Source: UBA2882 sp051877575
Lineage (GTDB): Bacteria > Bacillota > Clostridia > Lachnospirales > Lachnospiraceae
Assembly: GCA_051877575.1 (NCBI GenBank)
Contig: JBJEJA010000020.1
Span: 1-64,000 of the forward strand
Direction of reading: 5' to 3'
DNA: 64,000 bases
Under the pieces are notes generated by a model. It was not told the origin of the DNA. It worked only from the letters and a program-made list of their open reading frames with translations, and searched no databases. Shown here piece after piece: positions 8,778 to 16,411 of the stretch (positions are counted from its first letter, which is position 1; every line of letters starts with the position of its first letter). The position numbers were made by a program, and so were the translations under genes.

Positions 8778-9599
8778 CTAAACCGTATCTTCTTTGTGCC
8801 TTTTCAACCAATTTATATGGCTTTTTATATAGTTTTTCAAAAGATCCCTATTTAAATAGATTAAAAATAAAACCAGCAAGAGTTGAAGCAGAACCAGCCG
8901 AACTACATAAACTTCTTTATTCCTTTTTATTTCATGCTCCTTCATCTCATACATGATATCCTCAAATCCCTGTTTGTTCTTCTCGGCAATTTCTACAACC
9001 TCCTCCAAAGTCATCCCTGTGTGTTTTTCGATGTCCTCCTCGGAACATCCACCATTCACAACGTACGCTCCGTTCTCCTCAGTGAGATTGAAACCATAAG
9101 ATTCTATATCACCGGTATCTCTACTTTGGTCGCTGACTACTACCCTGACATTAGTGCTCCCGTTTAGTGAAATCGATATTTCAGTTGTTCTTACTGCATT
9201 GCTAATGACTTCTTTCTTTACCATGTAGCTATACATAAGAAAATCTGTCCCTTTTTCATATGTATGGCCTGCAAAATCACGTTCGCAATCAATAAATTGC
9301 CAATTATCATATTTACGATATTCCGCATAATCCACATTTGGTATTATCCATGTCAGGATCTCATATTCTGCCGAAAATCTTGGATCTATTCTTCCCCTTG
9401 CAACTTTATCAATGTCTTCCCACCGTGCATCATATTCCGGTGCCATAAATGTCTCTGCCATCTCAAGAGGTGTGTTGAGGCTTTCCAGTATTTTTTGATA
9501 TTCCCAGTACGATCCTATGACTTTACCACACAGGATGATATACAGAACAATGGCAACACATTCAAAAAGCATATTACTAATACGTTTATTCGCTGACAT
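8778..9599 (-). CDS. Double-pass membrane protein, putative T7SS immunity protein (paralogue 1)
   Basis: The protein has 273 residues from the ATG at 9599, which has AGGAGATAGGA just upstream and overlaps the 3' end of the LXG gene by 14 nt. A longer in-frame start at 9629 lies deeper in the LXG gene and has no ribosome site. Layout: membrane helix at about 8-28, external domain, second helix at about 228-248 and a basic tail. It is the first of three tandem paralogues directly after the LXG effector gene, which suggests the cognate immunity protein. The ends of the gene are almost identical in DNA to those of the gene at 7123-7926, while the middle has diverged. Confidence 0.62.
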   Translation of the reverse strand: MSANKRISNMLFECVAIVLYIILCGKVIGSYWEYQKILESLNTPLEMAETFMAPEYDARWEDIDKVARGRIDPRFSAEYEILTWIIPNVDYAEYRKYDNWQFIDCERDFAGHTYEKGTDFLMYSYMVKKEVISNAVRTTEISISLNGSTNVRVVVSDQSRDTGDIESYGFNLTEENGAYVVNGGCSEEDIEKHTGMTLEEVVEIAEKNKQGFEDIMYEMKEHEIKRNKEVYVVRLVLLQLLLVLFLIYLNRDLLKNYIKSHINWLKRHKEDTV

Positions 9600-11229
9600 T
9601 CCTATCTCCTCTCTCCGCAAGCGGAACATTTACCTGCTCTCTTTCCCAATATTCATTCCGGGAAGCTTTTATTGAAGCGATAAAATTATTCACTATCTTT
9701 CTTCTTTCCACCCACTCTTCCTCTGATATGCGTACATTTTTTTCACTGGGATACATCGCCTGAACTATAGCAGATATTGGCATGGCGATAACTGTATTTG
9801 CTTTGTTATAATTTCTAATATATATCTCATGCCGATCTTTTTGTGAATCCAGCAGTTCAATGCCGACTTCCCTACTTCCGTTTCCTATATTGGCTGCAAA
9901 TTCATCTGCCCGGTTGACATCATTGCTGTTGATCCCCGAATAATATTCATTCATCGTCACAATCAGATTGTCTCCCTTTGGGATCCTTGCACTCAGATTT
10001 ACTGCATCCAGATCCGCCTTATAGTCATCGGGTGTCAGTTTCGGCCCGTTTCCGGCCGTACCATAGACATCCCCCACATACCCTGCATTACCCTCCAAAT
10101 CGTATATCCCGTTGAACACTCCGCTTGCATCCCCGCATTTAGTCCATATGTTCTCCTCCGGGGATAAATACAGTGCTATAATGACTGACATATGGGCAAA
10201 ATCGGATTTATTTGTGTATTTCCCTTCTTCATGATCATCCTTCTTATTAGTATTTTTGTAATTATTCTCTATTTCATTTTTTAGTTTCTTTATTTCACCC
10301 GTGCTCAGCCCATAACCCGCCATTTCCGCATCGAGACCACTTATAGTGTATGTTCCTAATAACACATACCACAAATCGTCAAGACTTTTCGGCACTATGA
10401 CCATCTCTCTTGACGCATTTCCCTTATAGGAATACACGATGGATGCCATCATTAAAAAAAATTTCTGGTCAATATTCTCTTCCCCACGTACTTCCATTTC
10501 CTCATATAACTTATATAAAATTTCACTTGTTTCTCTGTCGAACCCAAAATGTGTCTCCATATTTTGAACAAACGGCTCCTTAATCGTCTCAATTATTCTC
10601 TGCTCCCTCTGGTCCCAGCGGCTTTCCACCTCACGCTTCCAGCCTCTGTCTATATAATCAACCGGATAGGAAATGGTTTTCCCGTCAAAGACTGCGCTAT
10701 GCAGACTTTTAATTCCATTTTCTAAAGTAGCTTTATATGAATCTATATCACTATACAACCCTCCTGATGCCGCCTTAAAATCACCGATCAGATCCAGTTT
10801 ATCTTCAATTAATCTGAGCGCATACTCCATGCTGCTGATCCATGAAGAATATGATCCGCACTTTGTTGCAATCATCAGACTGTATGCTCGATTTATTTGG
10901 TCTTTTAATGCATACCTGTCTTCTTTCAGCTTATCCTCGTTGACATATCCCATTCCGCCCAGATATCCGTTTATATATCCTTTATAAGAATTATTTTCCT
11001 GTATCATTGCTTCAGCATAAAGAATAACCGCCCGCACAACAGCTGTGTGCATATCAGCAAAATGATTTCTGATACAATCATAAGCTTCTCCTGCCAACTG
11101 ATCCTTTGTATTTTCCAATTCTGAAATTTCATATATCATTTTTTGTGCATGATCTATTATCCGGCTTAAACTCACATTCATGGTATCCAGCTTTGCTACC
11201 ACGATCCCCGGACTCATTTCCAATCCCAT
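9586..11229 (-). CDS. LXG-type T7SS effector, candidate TelC-like toxin
   Basis: A 547-residue protein without signal peptide. Residues 1-200 are helical and carry the L-x-G signature (QLAGEAYD, 44-51) of the LXG export domain. The rest, about 215-547, is a separate domain with D343-F-A-H346, a Gly/Asp-rich stretch (366-391) and an acidic cluster TPDDYKADLDAVN (399-411). Length, domain split and acidic motif recall TelC of Streptococcus intermedius, an LXG lipid II phosphatase active outside the membrane; this link is from memory and is a hypothesis. The gene is followed by three membrane-anchored paralogues that would suit an extracytoplasmic toxin. Start: the ATG at 11229 has GGGGGGAAAAGTT before it; an in-frame ATG at 11217 forms an ATGA overlap with the upstream stop and is possible. 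Confidence 0.75.
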   Translation of the reverse strand: MGLEMSPGIVVAKLDTMNVSLSRIIDHAQKMIYEISELENTKDQLAGEAYDCIRNHFADMHTAVVRAVILYAEAMIQENNSYKGYINGYLGGMGYVNEDKLKEDRYALKDQINRAYSLMIATKCGSYSSWISSMEYALRLIEDKLDLIGDFKAASGGLYSDIDSYKATLENGIKSLHSAVFDGKTISYPVDYIDRGWKREVESRWDQREQRIIETIKEPFVQNMETHFGFDRETSEILYKLYEEMEVRGEENIDQKFFLMMASIVYSYKGNASREMVIVPKSLDDLWYVLLGTYTISGLDAEMAGYGLSTGEIKKLKNEIENNYKNTNKKDDHEEGKYTNKSDFAHMSVIIALYLSPEENIWTKCGDASGVFNGIYDLEGNAGYVGDVYGTAGNGPKLTPDDYKADLDAVNLSARIPKGDNLIVTMNEYYSGINSNDVNRADEFAANIGNGSREVGIELLDSQKDRHEIYIRNYNKANTVIAMPISAIVQAMYPSEKNVRISEEEWVERRKIVNNFIASIKASRNEYWEREQVNVPLAERGDRNVSE

Positions 11230-11627
11230 AACTTTTCCCCCCAGTACTTGTCCATTGCCATTTTCTTTCTGTATAAATTGTCCCTGAGTTCTTCCTCTTT
11301 TCGATATGTATTACGTCTTTCTGTTTCCAGAAATTCTCTTTTTTCTTCCAACTCATTCTCAATATTTCTCTGACAGTCATAAAATTCATCCTCACAGTTT
11401 TCCATACATAGAATGAACTGTTCTTCCTGACAATGCTCTTTTACTTCTTTAAACATCCACTTCATTTCTCTGCTAATATTTTCAAAGATTCCTTGATCTT
11501 TTTCATTTTTATTAATTTCTTTTGTGATGGTCTCTCTTTGTTCTTCAAGTGTGTTCATTTCCCTGAGGAAATCTGTATACAGTTCATCAATACCTTTATC
11601 TATTTTTTCCACTACTGCCACCCGCAT
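11214..11627 (-). CDS. Coiled-coil T7SS accessory protein, DUF3958-like
   Basis: The product has 137 residues and is highly charged and helical throughout (long Glu/Lys/Arg runs, about 20-125), with no membrane segment. It overlaps the start of the LXG gene, so the two are translationally coupled. Small coiled-coil proteins of the DUF3958 type occupy this place before LXG genes and act as effector-specific targeting partners or chaperones. The family name is tentative; position and character are the support. Confidence 0.6.
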   Translation of the reverse strand: MRVAVVEKIDKGIDELYTDFLREMNTLEEQRETITKEINKNEKDQGIFENISREMKWMFKEVKEHCQEEQFILCMENCEDEFYDCQRNIENELEEKREFLETERRNTYRKEEELRDNLYRKKMAMDKYWGEKLWDWK

Positions 11628-11660
11628 CCCCTATACCACATCATGTGCCAATGTTATTTA

Positions 11661-11692
11661 ACACATGACCTGTTAAAAAACAGGTCATGTGT
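11661..11692 (-). terminator. Perfect 14-bp hairpin after the WXG100 gene
   Basis: Arms 11661-11674 (ACACATGACCTGTT) and 11679-11692 are perfect inverted repeats around a 4-nt loop. The hairpin stands between the WXG100 gene and the LXG cassette. It lacks a long U tract on the minus transcript, so it could be a partial terminator, an RNA-processing site or a 3' stabiliser that lets the abundant WXG100 substrate be made in excess of downstream genes. Confidence 0.6.
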
Positions 11693-11713
11693 ATCATCCA
11701 GCAAGACCAAATC

Positions 11714-11992
11714 TTACATCTGTCCTGCCATGTCGGCATCTGCCTGTGCAAAATTGTCAGAAATCTTCTGCATCTGCGCTGACATATCCTCGATCAATTC
11801 TCTTACTTTCATAAGAGTCGGCTTTGCATCTTCAAACTGCTCAACATATCTGTCGCAGGTCTCTGCTTCCCAAATATCGGGAAGTTCACTGATTACCTGT
11901 GACATGGTTGTGATACAGTCTTCAAAAATATCTCCCTGCTGACTTAATGTTTTTGAAGATGATGCTAATGCTTCGTAATCAAGTCTTAACAT
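11714..11992 (-). CDS. esxA: WXG100 family secreted protein (EsxA-like)
   Basis: The ATG at 11992 sits behind AAGGAGGAAAAGAA and gives 92 residues, typical of WXG100 proteins. An in-frame ATG 11 codons upstream is not preferred because it would place the ribosome site inside the gene. Two helices are joined by a turn with PDIWEAET (about 49-56), where the usual W-x-G is W-E-A. The C-terminal helix ends with alternating Asp/Ala. EsxA-type proteins are the small secreted substrates and activators of EssC. It lies between the EsaA-like gene and the effector cassette. Confidence 0.88.
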   Translation of the reverse strand: MLRLDYEALASSSKTLSQQGDIFEDCITTMSQVISELPDIWEAETCDRYVEQFEDAKPTLMKVRELIEDMSAQMQKISDNFAQADADMAGQM

Positions 11993-12024
11993 TTCTTTTC
12001 CTCCTTTCCCACTCTTTATAACCA

Positions 12025-12042
12025 CATAAGATTTATCTTATG
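12025..12042. promoter_or_regulatory. 8-bp palindrome upstream of esxA
   Basis: CATAAGAT-TT-ATCTTATG is a perfect inverted repeat with a 2-nt centre in the gap between the EsaA-like gene and esxA, about 33 nt before the esxA start. It may be an operator or an RNA hairpin in the leader. No convincing promoter boxes were found next to it. Confidence 0.35.
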
Positions 12043-12061
12043 AAAAGTTATCAATATTTTC

Positions 12062-14017
12062 TCACTCCGTACCCTCATTCTTCTTCACAAGTATGGAACT
12101 TCCAAATAACAACATGGATATAACCGCCAAAGCGGCCATTGCCATCAAAACATAACGCTGATAATCACTCTGAACATCAAGAATAACCTGTTCTACATGA
12201 TTCTCCTCAAAATTAAGCGGAGAGACAATAAAATCATAAGCTTCTATATTTCCTAAAGACCCCAGCCTGGTATATGCAAGCTTTTTTGTAAAAGTTTCCA
12301 ACAACTCCTTATTTTCTTGTGTGGTGGCACTCTTACTCTGCTGTAATGCAGCAATGGTATTTTCTATATTTGCCCTTGTAATTTCCTGTGATGCTTCCAG
12401 ATTTTCATCAAATGCTTTTTGATTTTCCTCCGTAACTTCGTATATCTCTTTCATCAATTCCAGATAATCTTCATCATGCTCCTGCTGATCGTTCTCAATT
12501 CGGTCGATATTTTCCTTGAATTTCTCCAGCATATCAGTCATTCGTTCATCATTTATGTAATCGAACGGGTCATATTCCGCAATTGCCTCGTCATATAAGT
12601 CAATTTGATCCGCCAGCCCGTCTCTCCTATCCTGAATAACTCGGTAAGTCTCCCTCTGTTGTTTTTTCAACTCATCTATAATCTGTTCATCCACAATTTC
12701 TATAATGTCATTCATGCTGACGCTTGTCGCCTGATCAACTACCCGCAAAAACTCAGAAGATAATTGTTGGTCCTGTGTCAACCTCTGGATATCGTTTTCA
12801 CTGATAGAACCTCCCATCAATTCAAACAGATCCACCTGTACCGGCCCAGGTCTCTGCACTGCACCTATACACTGCTCCAGATTCGAATAATCATACAGAT
12901 CATTCTCACTTACTCCCAACTGTCTATAATAGGAATTAACTGCATCCAAATAATCTTCCAATTCAAAAAGCAATACTTCCTGGTAACGAACATAACTCTC
13001 AGCTTGTCTATTTGAAATATACTGATTTATCCTCGATTGAAGCATGCTGAGTTGTCGTTCCAAAGCAACAACACCAAGTCTATTGCTTTCCTCTCTCGCC
13101 ATGGTCTTGATAACTATGGCAGTATCCGCCTGTAACGTATTGTATCTTGCAAAATTTTCACTGATTGTATTAATTCCTTCCTGATAAATCAGATTTCCTT
13201 CCGCATCATACCCGGGATGATATGTATCAACAGACATCAGTAATTCTTCTGTTGCACCAAACACACCAACACTTTGCCCCTGTACATCCTGATAAGCAAT
13301 CTCCCCCTCCTGCAAATCTGATTTAATTCCTTCTTCGATTTCACTTCCTATCGTATGATTATTTTCAAAAATTTCCGTAAAGTCCAAGTCTTCTATTTCT
13401 TTTTCAACCTGCAACAATTCCGGATATGTCAATAATTCAATCAATTCATCCGAATCAACCGCAAGTAGCTCCTCTTCATCAGTTAAATCATTCGCCAAAA
13501 CAATCTCGGATGCATCTTGTACATCGTGAAACTCATTTAAGATTGCACTGACATATAAGTAGGAAATATCATAATTCATATCTGAACTAAAAATTTCCAA
13601 CTTTTTGATCACTTTCTCCTTAACACTGCTGTCAAGATACGGGTTAATGGCATATGTAATCCGAGCCTTCTGCGGATTGGTATTTACACTTTCTATTTTT
13701 TCCGAGAAATCTGCCGGAAGAATAATATAGGCAGCATATCTTCCTTCTACAATCCCGTTTCTTGCACTTTCTAATGAAATAACCTCAAAATCCGTATGAT
13801 TATATCCAAGCAGATCATTGGAATAATAGTTTCTTTCAGTATCGCCATCTTGCTTTGCAACACCTTCATCCAAATTCACAACTGCAATGATTTCAGTTTT
13901 TTGATCTGAAACTTTCCCTAACTTCTGCTCGACACCGGTGCCGGCATAAAAACATGCAAGCATAATTATGATAATGGCCATTCCTGCAGCAACTTGCCTT
14001 AATATATTCCGTTTCAT
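12062..14017 (-). CDS. EsaA-like T7SS membrane protein (YhgE/Pip-type N-terminus)
   Basis: A 651-residue protein with an N-terminal membrane helix (about 8-27), a very long extracytoplasmic part (about 30-620) with coiled-coil stretches (about 430-570), and one membrane helix near the C-terminus (about 622-643). The region after the first helix (IIAVVNLDEG, then a YAAYIILPADFSE motif near 95-107) is the YhgE/Pip-type domain also found in EsaA/YueB. Characterised EsaA has several C-terminal membrane helices; here only one is seen, so this is a reduced form. As first gene of the operon it fits the EsaA place, where the protein forms an external stalk of the machine and can serve as a phage receptor (YueB). 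Confidence 0.75.
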   Translation of the reverse strand: MKRNILRQVAAGMAIIIIMLACFYAGTGVEQKLGKVSDQKTEIIAVVNLDEGVAKQDGDTERNYYSNDLLGYNHTDFEVISLESARNGIVEGRYAAYIILPADFSEKIESVNTNPQKARITYAINPYLDSSVKEKVIKKLEIFSSDMNYDISYLYVSAILNEFHDVQDASEIVLANDLTDEEELLAVDSDELIELLTYPELLQVEKEIEDLDFTEIFENNHTIGSEIEEGIKSDLQEGEIAYQDVQGQSVGVFGATEELLMSVDTYHPGYDAEGNLIYQEGINTISENFARYNTLQADTAIVIKTMAREESNRLGVVALERQLSMLQSRINQYISNRQAESYVRYQEVLLFELEDYLDAVNSYYRQLGVSENDLYDYSNLEQCIGAVQRPGPVQVDLFELMGGSISENDIQRLTQDQQLSSEFLRVVDQATSVSMNDIIEIVDEQIIDELKKQQRETYRVIQDRRDGLADQIDLYDEAIAEYDPFDYINDERMTDMLEKFKENIDRIENDQQEHDEDYLELMKEIYEVTEENQKAFDENLEASQEITRANIENTIAALQQSKSATTQENKELLETFTKKLAYTRLGSLGNIEAYDFIVSPLNFEENHVEQVILDVQSDYQRYVLMAMAALAVISMLLFGSSILVKKNEGTE

Positions 14018-14073
14018 CTGTTTTCGTTTTCCTCACACTTCATACCGCTCTGAATACAGTATTTTTAAGCAAC

Positions 14074-14138
14074 AAAAAATCAGCTATTTTACGATTCAAT
14101 GTAGTAATCAATAAATCTTTTGTCGTATTGTAGCTGAT
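14074..14138 (-). terminator. Terminator or attenuator in the T7SS leader
   Basis: On the minus transcript an 8-bp stem (ATCAGCTA/TAGCTGAT, plus arms 14131-14138 and 14079-14086) is continued by a 3x3 internal loop and a 5-bp stem (TACGA/TCGTA), closing a 28-nt loop. It is followed by six U. It lies downstream of the kinase gene and also downstream of the LytTR-type repeats, so it can end the kinase transcript and could attenuate a transcript starting at the repeats. Confidence 0.6.
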
Positions 14139-14164
14139 CTTGCCATAATTATCTATATTTATAT

Positions 14165-14194
14165 CATAAACGGTTCATATACAACATAAACGGT
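14165..14194 (-). promoter_or_regulatory. LytTR-type direct repeat upstream of the T7SS operon
   Basis: On the minus strand ACCGTTTATG occurs twice (plus 14185-14194 and 14165-14174), exactly 20 bp apart, so both lie on the same DNA face. This resembles the AgrA/ComE class of LytTR target (AgrA sites are about ACAGTTAAG repeated with a 12-bp gap). The site lies 148 bp before the EsaA-like start and right behind an AgrC-like kinase and LytTR regulator pair, so this pair probably controls the secretion locus. AT-rich -10-like sequence (TAGATAATT) follows within about 20 bp, without a good -35 box, as expected for activator-dependent promoters. Confidence 0.7.
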
Positions 14195-14209
14195 AAAAAA
14201 CTCAAATTC

Positions 14210-15508
14210 TCATCCGTAAGTATTCAACCATATTTCCGCTATAAACATCTTTCCCTCTTCTCTGAAAATTACGTTTCCTCCATATTTACTGCTTATCTCA
14301 CGTATTGATGCTATTCCGTATCCATGCATGCATTGTTCCGGCTGTGTCGTTTTTAAGTCCGGATTATTCGACAATACAGATACAGGAATACTGTTCCTAA
14401 TCGTAATCTTGATATATGATTTTTTTCTGGAAATTTCCAAATCAATCCTGGGATTATCAGAATCTTCACATCCATTCATGGCATTATCCAATAGATTGGA
14501 AAGCAGGATGCTCATATCCATTTCATCTATTTCTTTAAATTCTGTATTTAAAACAGCTTTTACATCAATTCCCTTTTCTCTGCAGGCCGAAAACTTTGTA
14601 TTGATGACCGAATCTACAGCAACAGCTCCTGTTTGAATTCCCGTACAGATCAAGGGCAGCTTTTTTTGTAATATTGTTTCCAAATACTGTTTTGCCTCTT
14701 CCTGATCCCCACTTGCAAGCAGACTCGCTGCCGTCGTCAAATAATGCTTCAGATCATGCTGAAGGACTTTGGTTTCCTGATAACTTTTTTGTGCATTCTC
14801 TACAAATTGCTTCTGTAGCTCAAGATTCATCTTTGCAAGATTATATTTTTCTCTCAGACGGTTGCTGTTTTCCATTCGATTCAAAAGGACAAACAGCATG
14901 ATATTCAGTAAAACAATGGAAAGAAACGCAAGTAAAATGTCAGATTCATCTATAGCCTCCTGCTTCGATATACGCCAAATTGTATTGGCAATATAAAAGG
15001 AAATAACGAAACATAAAATCTGAAGAAGCCATTGAAAGCTGAAAAGAGAGGACCCCTCTTTTCTTTTTAACTTAATTAAAACTTCACATACAATAAAGAA
15101 GGCAAATTTGCTAAAAAACAGTACCAAAATTCGTAATTCCCCACCGGAACTGCGAAGCACATTAACATTCTCTTTGGCGACGAAAGAAACAGCATATAAA
15201 ACAATTCCATTTATGGGTAACAAAGTAAGCGTAGGTATCAATACTCCCAACAGCTTTTCAAAAATGCTACCTCTTTGAAATACAAAGGAATAGATTAAAA
15301 TCAACAGCAGCATGATGATAATGGAGATGTTCTCCGCCCCTTCTCTCTGACTTAGAACAATATTATCAACTGCTAACAGAACAAATAATATTCCCGTTGT
15401 ATAGTTTTTATAATCATTATTCCGAAATGGCAGCCATCGTTTCAAAAAACGCACAACGATGAAGCAATCTGCCAAAGATGCCAACCACTCTATGTAATAT
15501 TTTTCCAT
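14210..15508 (-). CDS. AgrC-like sensor histidine kinase (GHKL type)
   Basis: A 432-residue membrane kinase. Residues 1-210 contain about six membrane helices with short loops, as in peptide-sensing kinases of the AgrC/HPK10 class. A coiled linker leads to the phosphoacceptor motif HDLKHY (H251), the N box (LSNLLDNAMNGC, N338/N342) and a single G box (HGYGIAS, 395-401). The start overlaps the stop of the LytTR regulator by one base, so it pairs with that regulator. No AgrB-type peptidase or clear AgrD-type peptide gene was found beside it, so the signal is unknown. Confidence 0.92.
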   Translation of the reverse strand: MEKYYIEWLASLADCFIVVRFLKRWLPFRNNDYKNYTTGILFVLLAVDNIVLSQREGAENISIIIMLLLILIYSFVFQRGSIFEKLLGVLIPTLTLLPINGIVLYAVSFVAKENVNVLRSSGGELRILVLFFSKFAFFIVCEVLIKLKRKEGSSLFSFQWLLQILCFVISFYIANTIWRISKQEAIDESDILLAFLSIVLLNIMLFVLLNRMENSNRLREKYNLAKMNLELQKQFVENAQKSYQETKVLQHDLKHYLTTAASLLASGDQEEAKQYLETILQKKLPLICTGIQTGAVAVDSVINTKFSACREKGIDVKAVLNTEFKEIDEMDMSILLSNLLDNAMNGCEDSDNPRIDLEISRKKSYIKITIRNSIPVSVLSNNPDLKTTQPEQCMHGYGIASIREISSKYGGNVIFREEGKMFIAEIWLNTYG

Positions 15509-16215
15509 CAGATGCTCCTCATAATCATTTCAAACTTTTTCATTACATCTTGAAATTTACTCCTGCTTAGCATAACCTTTTCTCCATCATCCAAAATTAC
15601 TGTATCTTTTCGTATCGAATTGATGTAGTGGCCATTAACCAAATAACTTTTATGCGTCCGAACAAAACCGTATTTTTCCCATTGTTGTTCAAACTCTTTT
15701 AGACTCCCATAACAATTAAAAAAAACACCTTCTCTGGTATGAACCTTGATCCAGTGACCATAGATTTCAGCATATTTAATGTCCTTAATACTTATTGCCA
15801 AATCTCCATTCGGTGTATGCAGACAAACCGAATGTTTTTGAAATCGTATATGGATATACCTATTTAGTGCACATACAGCCTCCTCCAATTCAGAGTCTAT
15901 ATGATCTTTTCTGATAAACCGAAAAGGTTGAAATTGAAAGGAAGAATACACCAATTCATTATAAGCTGTCAGAAACAAAATAGGGATTGGATGATTTTGA
16001 TTAATATACTCCGCTATTTCCATGCCACCCATTGCAGGCATATCAATATCAAGAAATACTGCATCAAAGCTTTCAAGCTCTTTTAAAAAATCATGTCCGT
16101 TACTATAACGCTTGATCACATATTCAACATCTAATTGTTTTAATATTACTTCTAATCTGCTCTGAAATGATTTCATAAACTTGAGGTTATCATCACAGAT
16201 TGCAACTTTTATCAC
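15508..16215 (-). CDS. LytTR response regulator (AgrA/LytR type), partner of the kinase
   Basis: The protein has a receiver domain (about 1-115; FLDIDMP with phosphoacceptor D56) and a C-terminal LytTR DNA-binding domain (about 135-232). The start is taken as GTG at 16215, giving the standard opening IKVAICDD with GAGGTG 8 nt upstream. An in-frame GTG at 16242 would add nine atypical residues. The 235 residues are normal for the family. It is the probable activator binding the direct repeat before the EsaA-like gene. Confidence 0.9.
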   Translation of the reverse strand: MIKVAICDDNLKFMKSFQSRLEVILKQLDVEYVIKRYSNGHDFLKELESFDAVFLDIDMPAMGGMEIAEYINQNHPIPILFLTAYNELVYSSFQFQPFRFIRKDHIDSELEEAVCALNRYIHIRFQKHSVCLHTPNGDLAISIKDIKYAEIYGHWIKVHTREGVFFNCYGSLKEFEQQWEKYGFVRTHKSYLVNGHYINSIRKDTVILDDGEKVMLSRSKFQDVMKKFEMIMRSI

Positions 16216-16238
16216 CCTATGTACACCTCGCTTGCTTT

Positions 16239-16340
16239 TCACATCATCTTCTTTATTATATCTGAAAATCCGTCAAAAAGGGGGAAAACGCACGAGTGTA
16301 GGGTTTTGGACATCTTACGTATCAAAAATCGTTTTTTCAT
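16239..16340 (-). CDS. Possible 33-residue peptide upstream of the LytTR regulator
   Basis: An ATG at 16340 opens a 33-codon frame with a basic N-terminus (MKKRFLIRK), a single Cys in the stretch SCVFPLFDGF and a basic end (KKMM). It ends 24 nt before the regulator start. A small Cys-containing peptide next to an AgrC-like kinase invites comparison with cyclic autoinducer precursors, but the acidic Pro-containing AgrD tail is absent, no AgrB gene is near, and only a weak GGA ribosome site precedes it. It may be a chance frame. Confidence 0.25.
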   Translation of the reverse strand: MKKRFLIRKMSKTLHSCVFPLFDGFSDIIKKMM

Positions 16341-16369
16341 ATCATTGTCATCCAAAATTCCGCTCGTGC
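16290..16369 (-). promoter_or_regulatory. Two-part inverted repeat between the LytTR genes
   Basis: Arms GCACGAG/CTCGTGC (16290-16296 and 16363-16369) and TTTTGGA/TCCAAAA (16304-16310 and 16351-16357) nest around a loop of about 40 nt. The stretch after the structure on the minus strand is GTTTTCCCCCTTTTT. It may end the transcript of the upstream orphan regulator or fold in the leader of the regulator-kinase transcript. Confidence 0.45.
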
Positions 16370-16411
16370 ATTCGTATATTATCTATTCAATTAGTTTATT
16401 CTACTATTCTG

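Noticed and set aside
16239..16340. Calling the small peptide an AgrD-type autoinducer
   Set aside because: There is no acidic Pro-containing C-terminal recognition segment and no AgrB gene nearby; it is kept only as a low-confidence frame.
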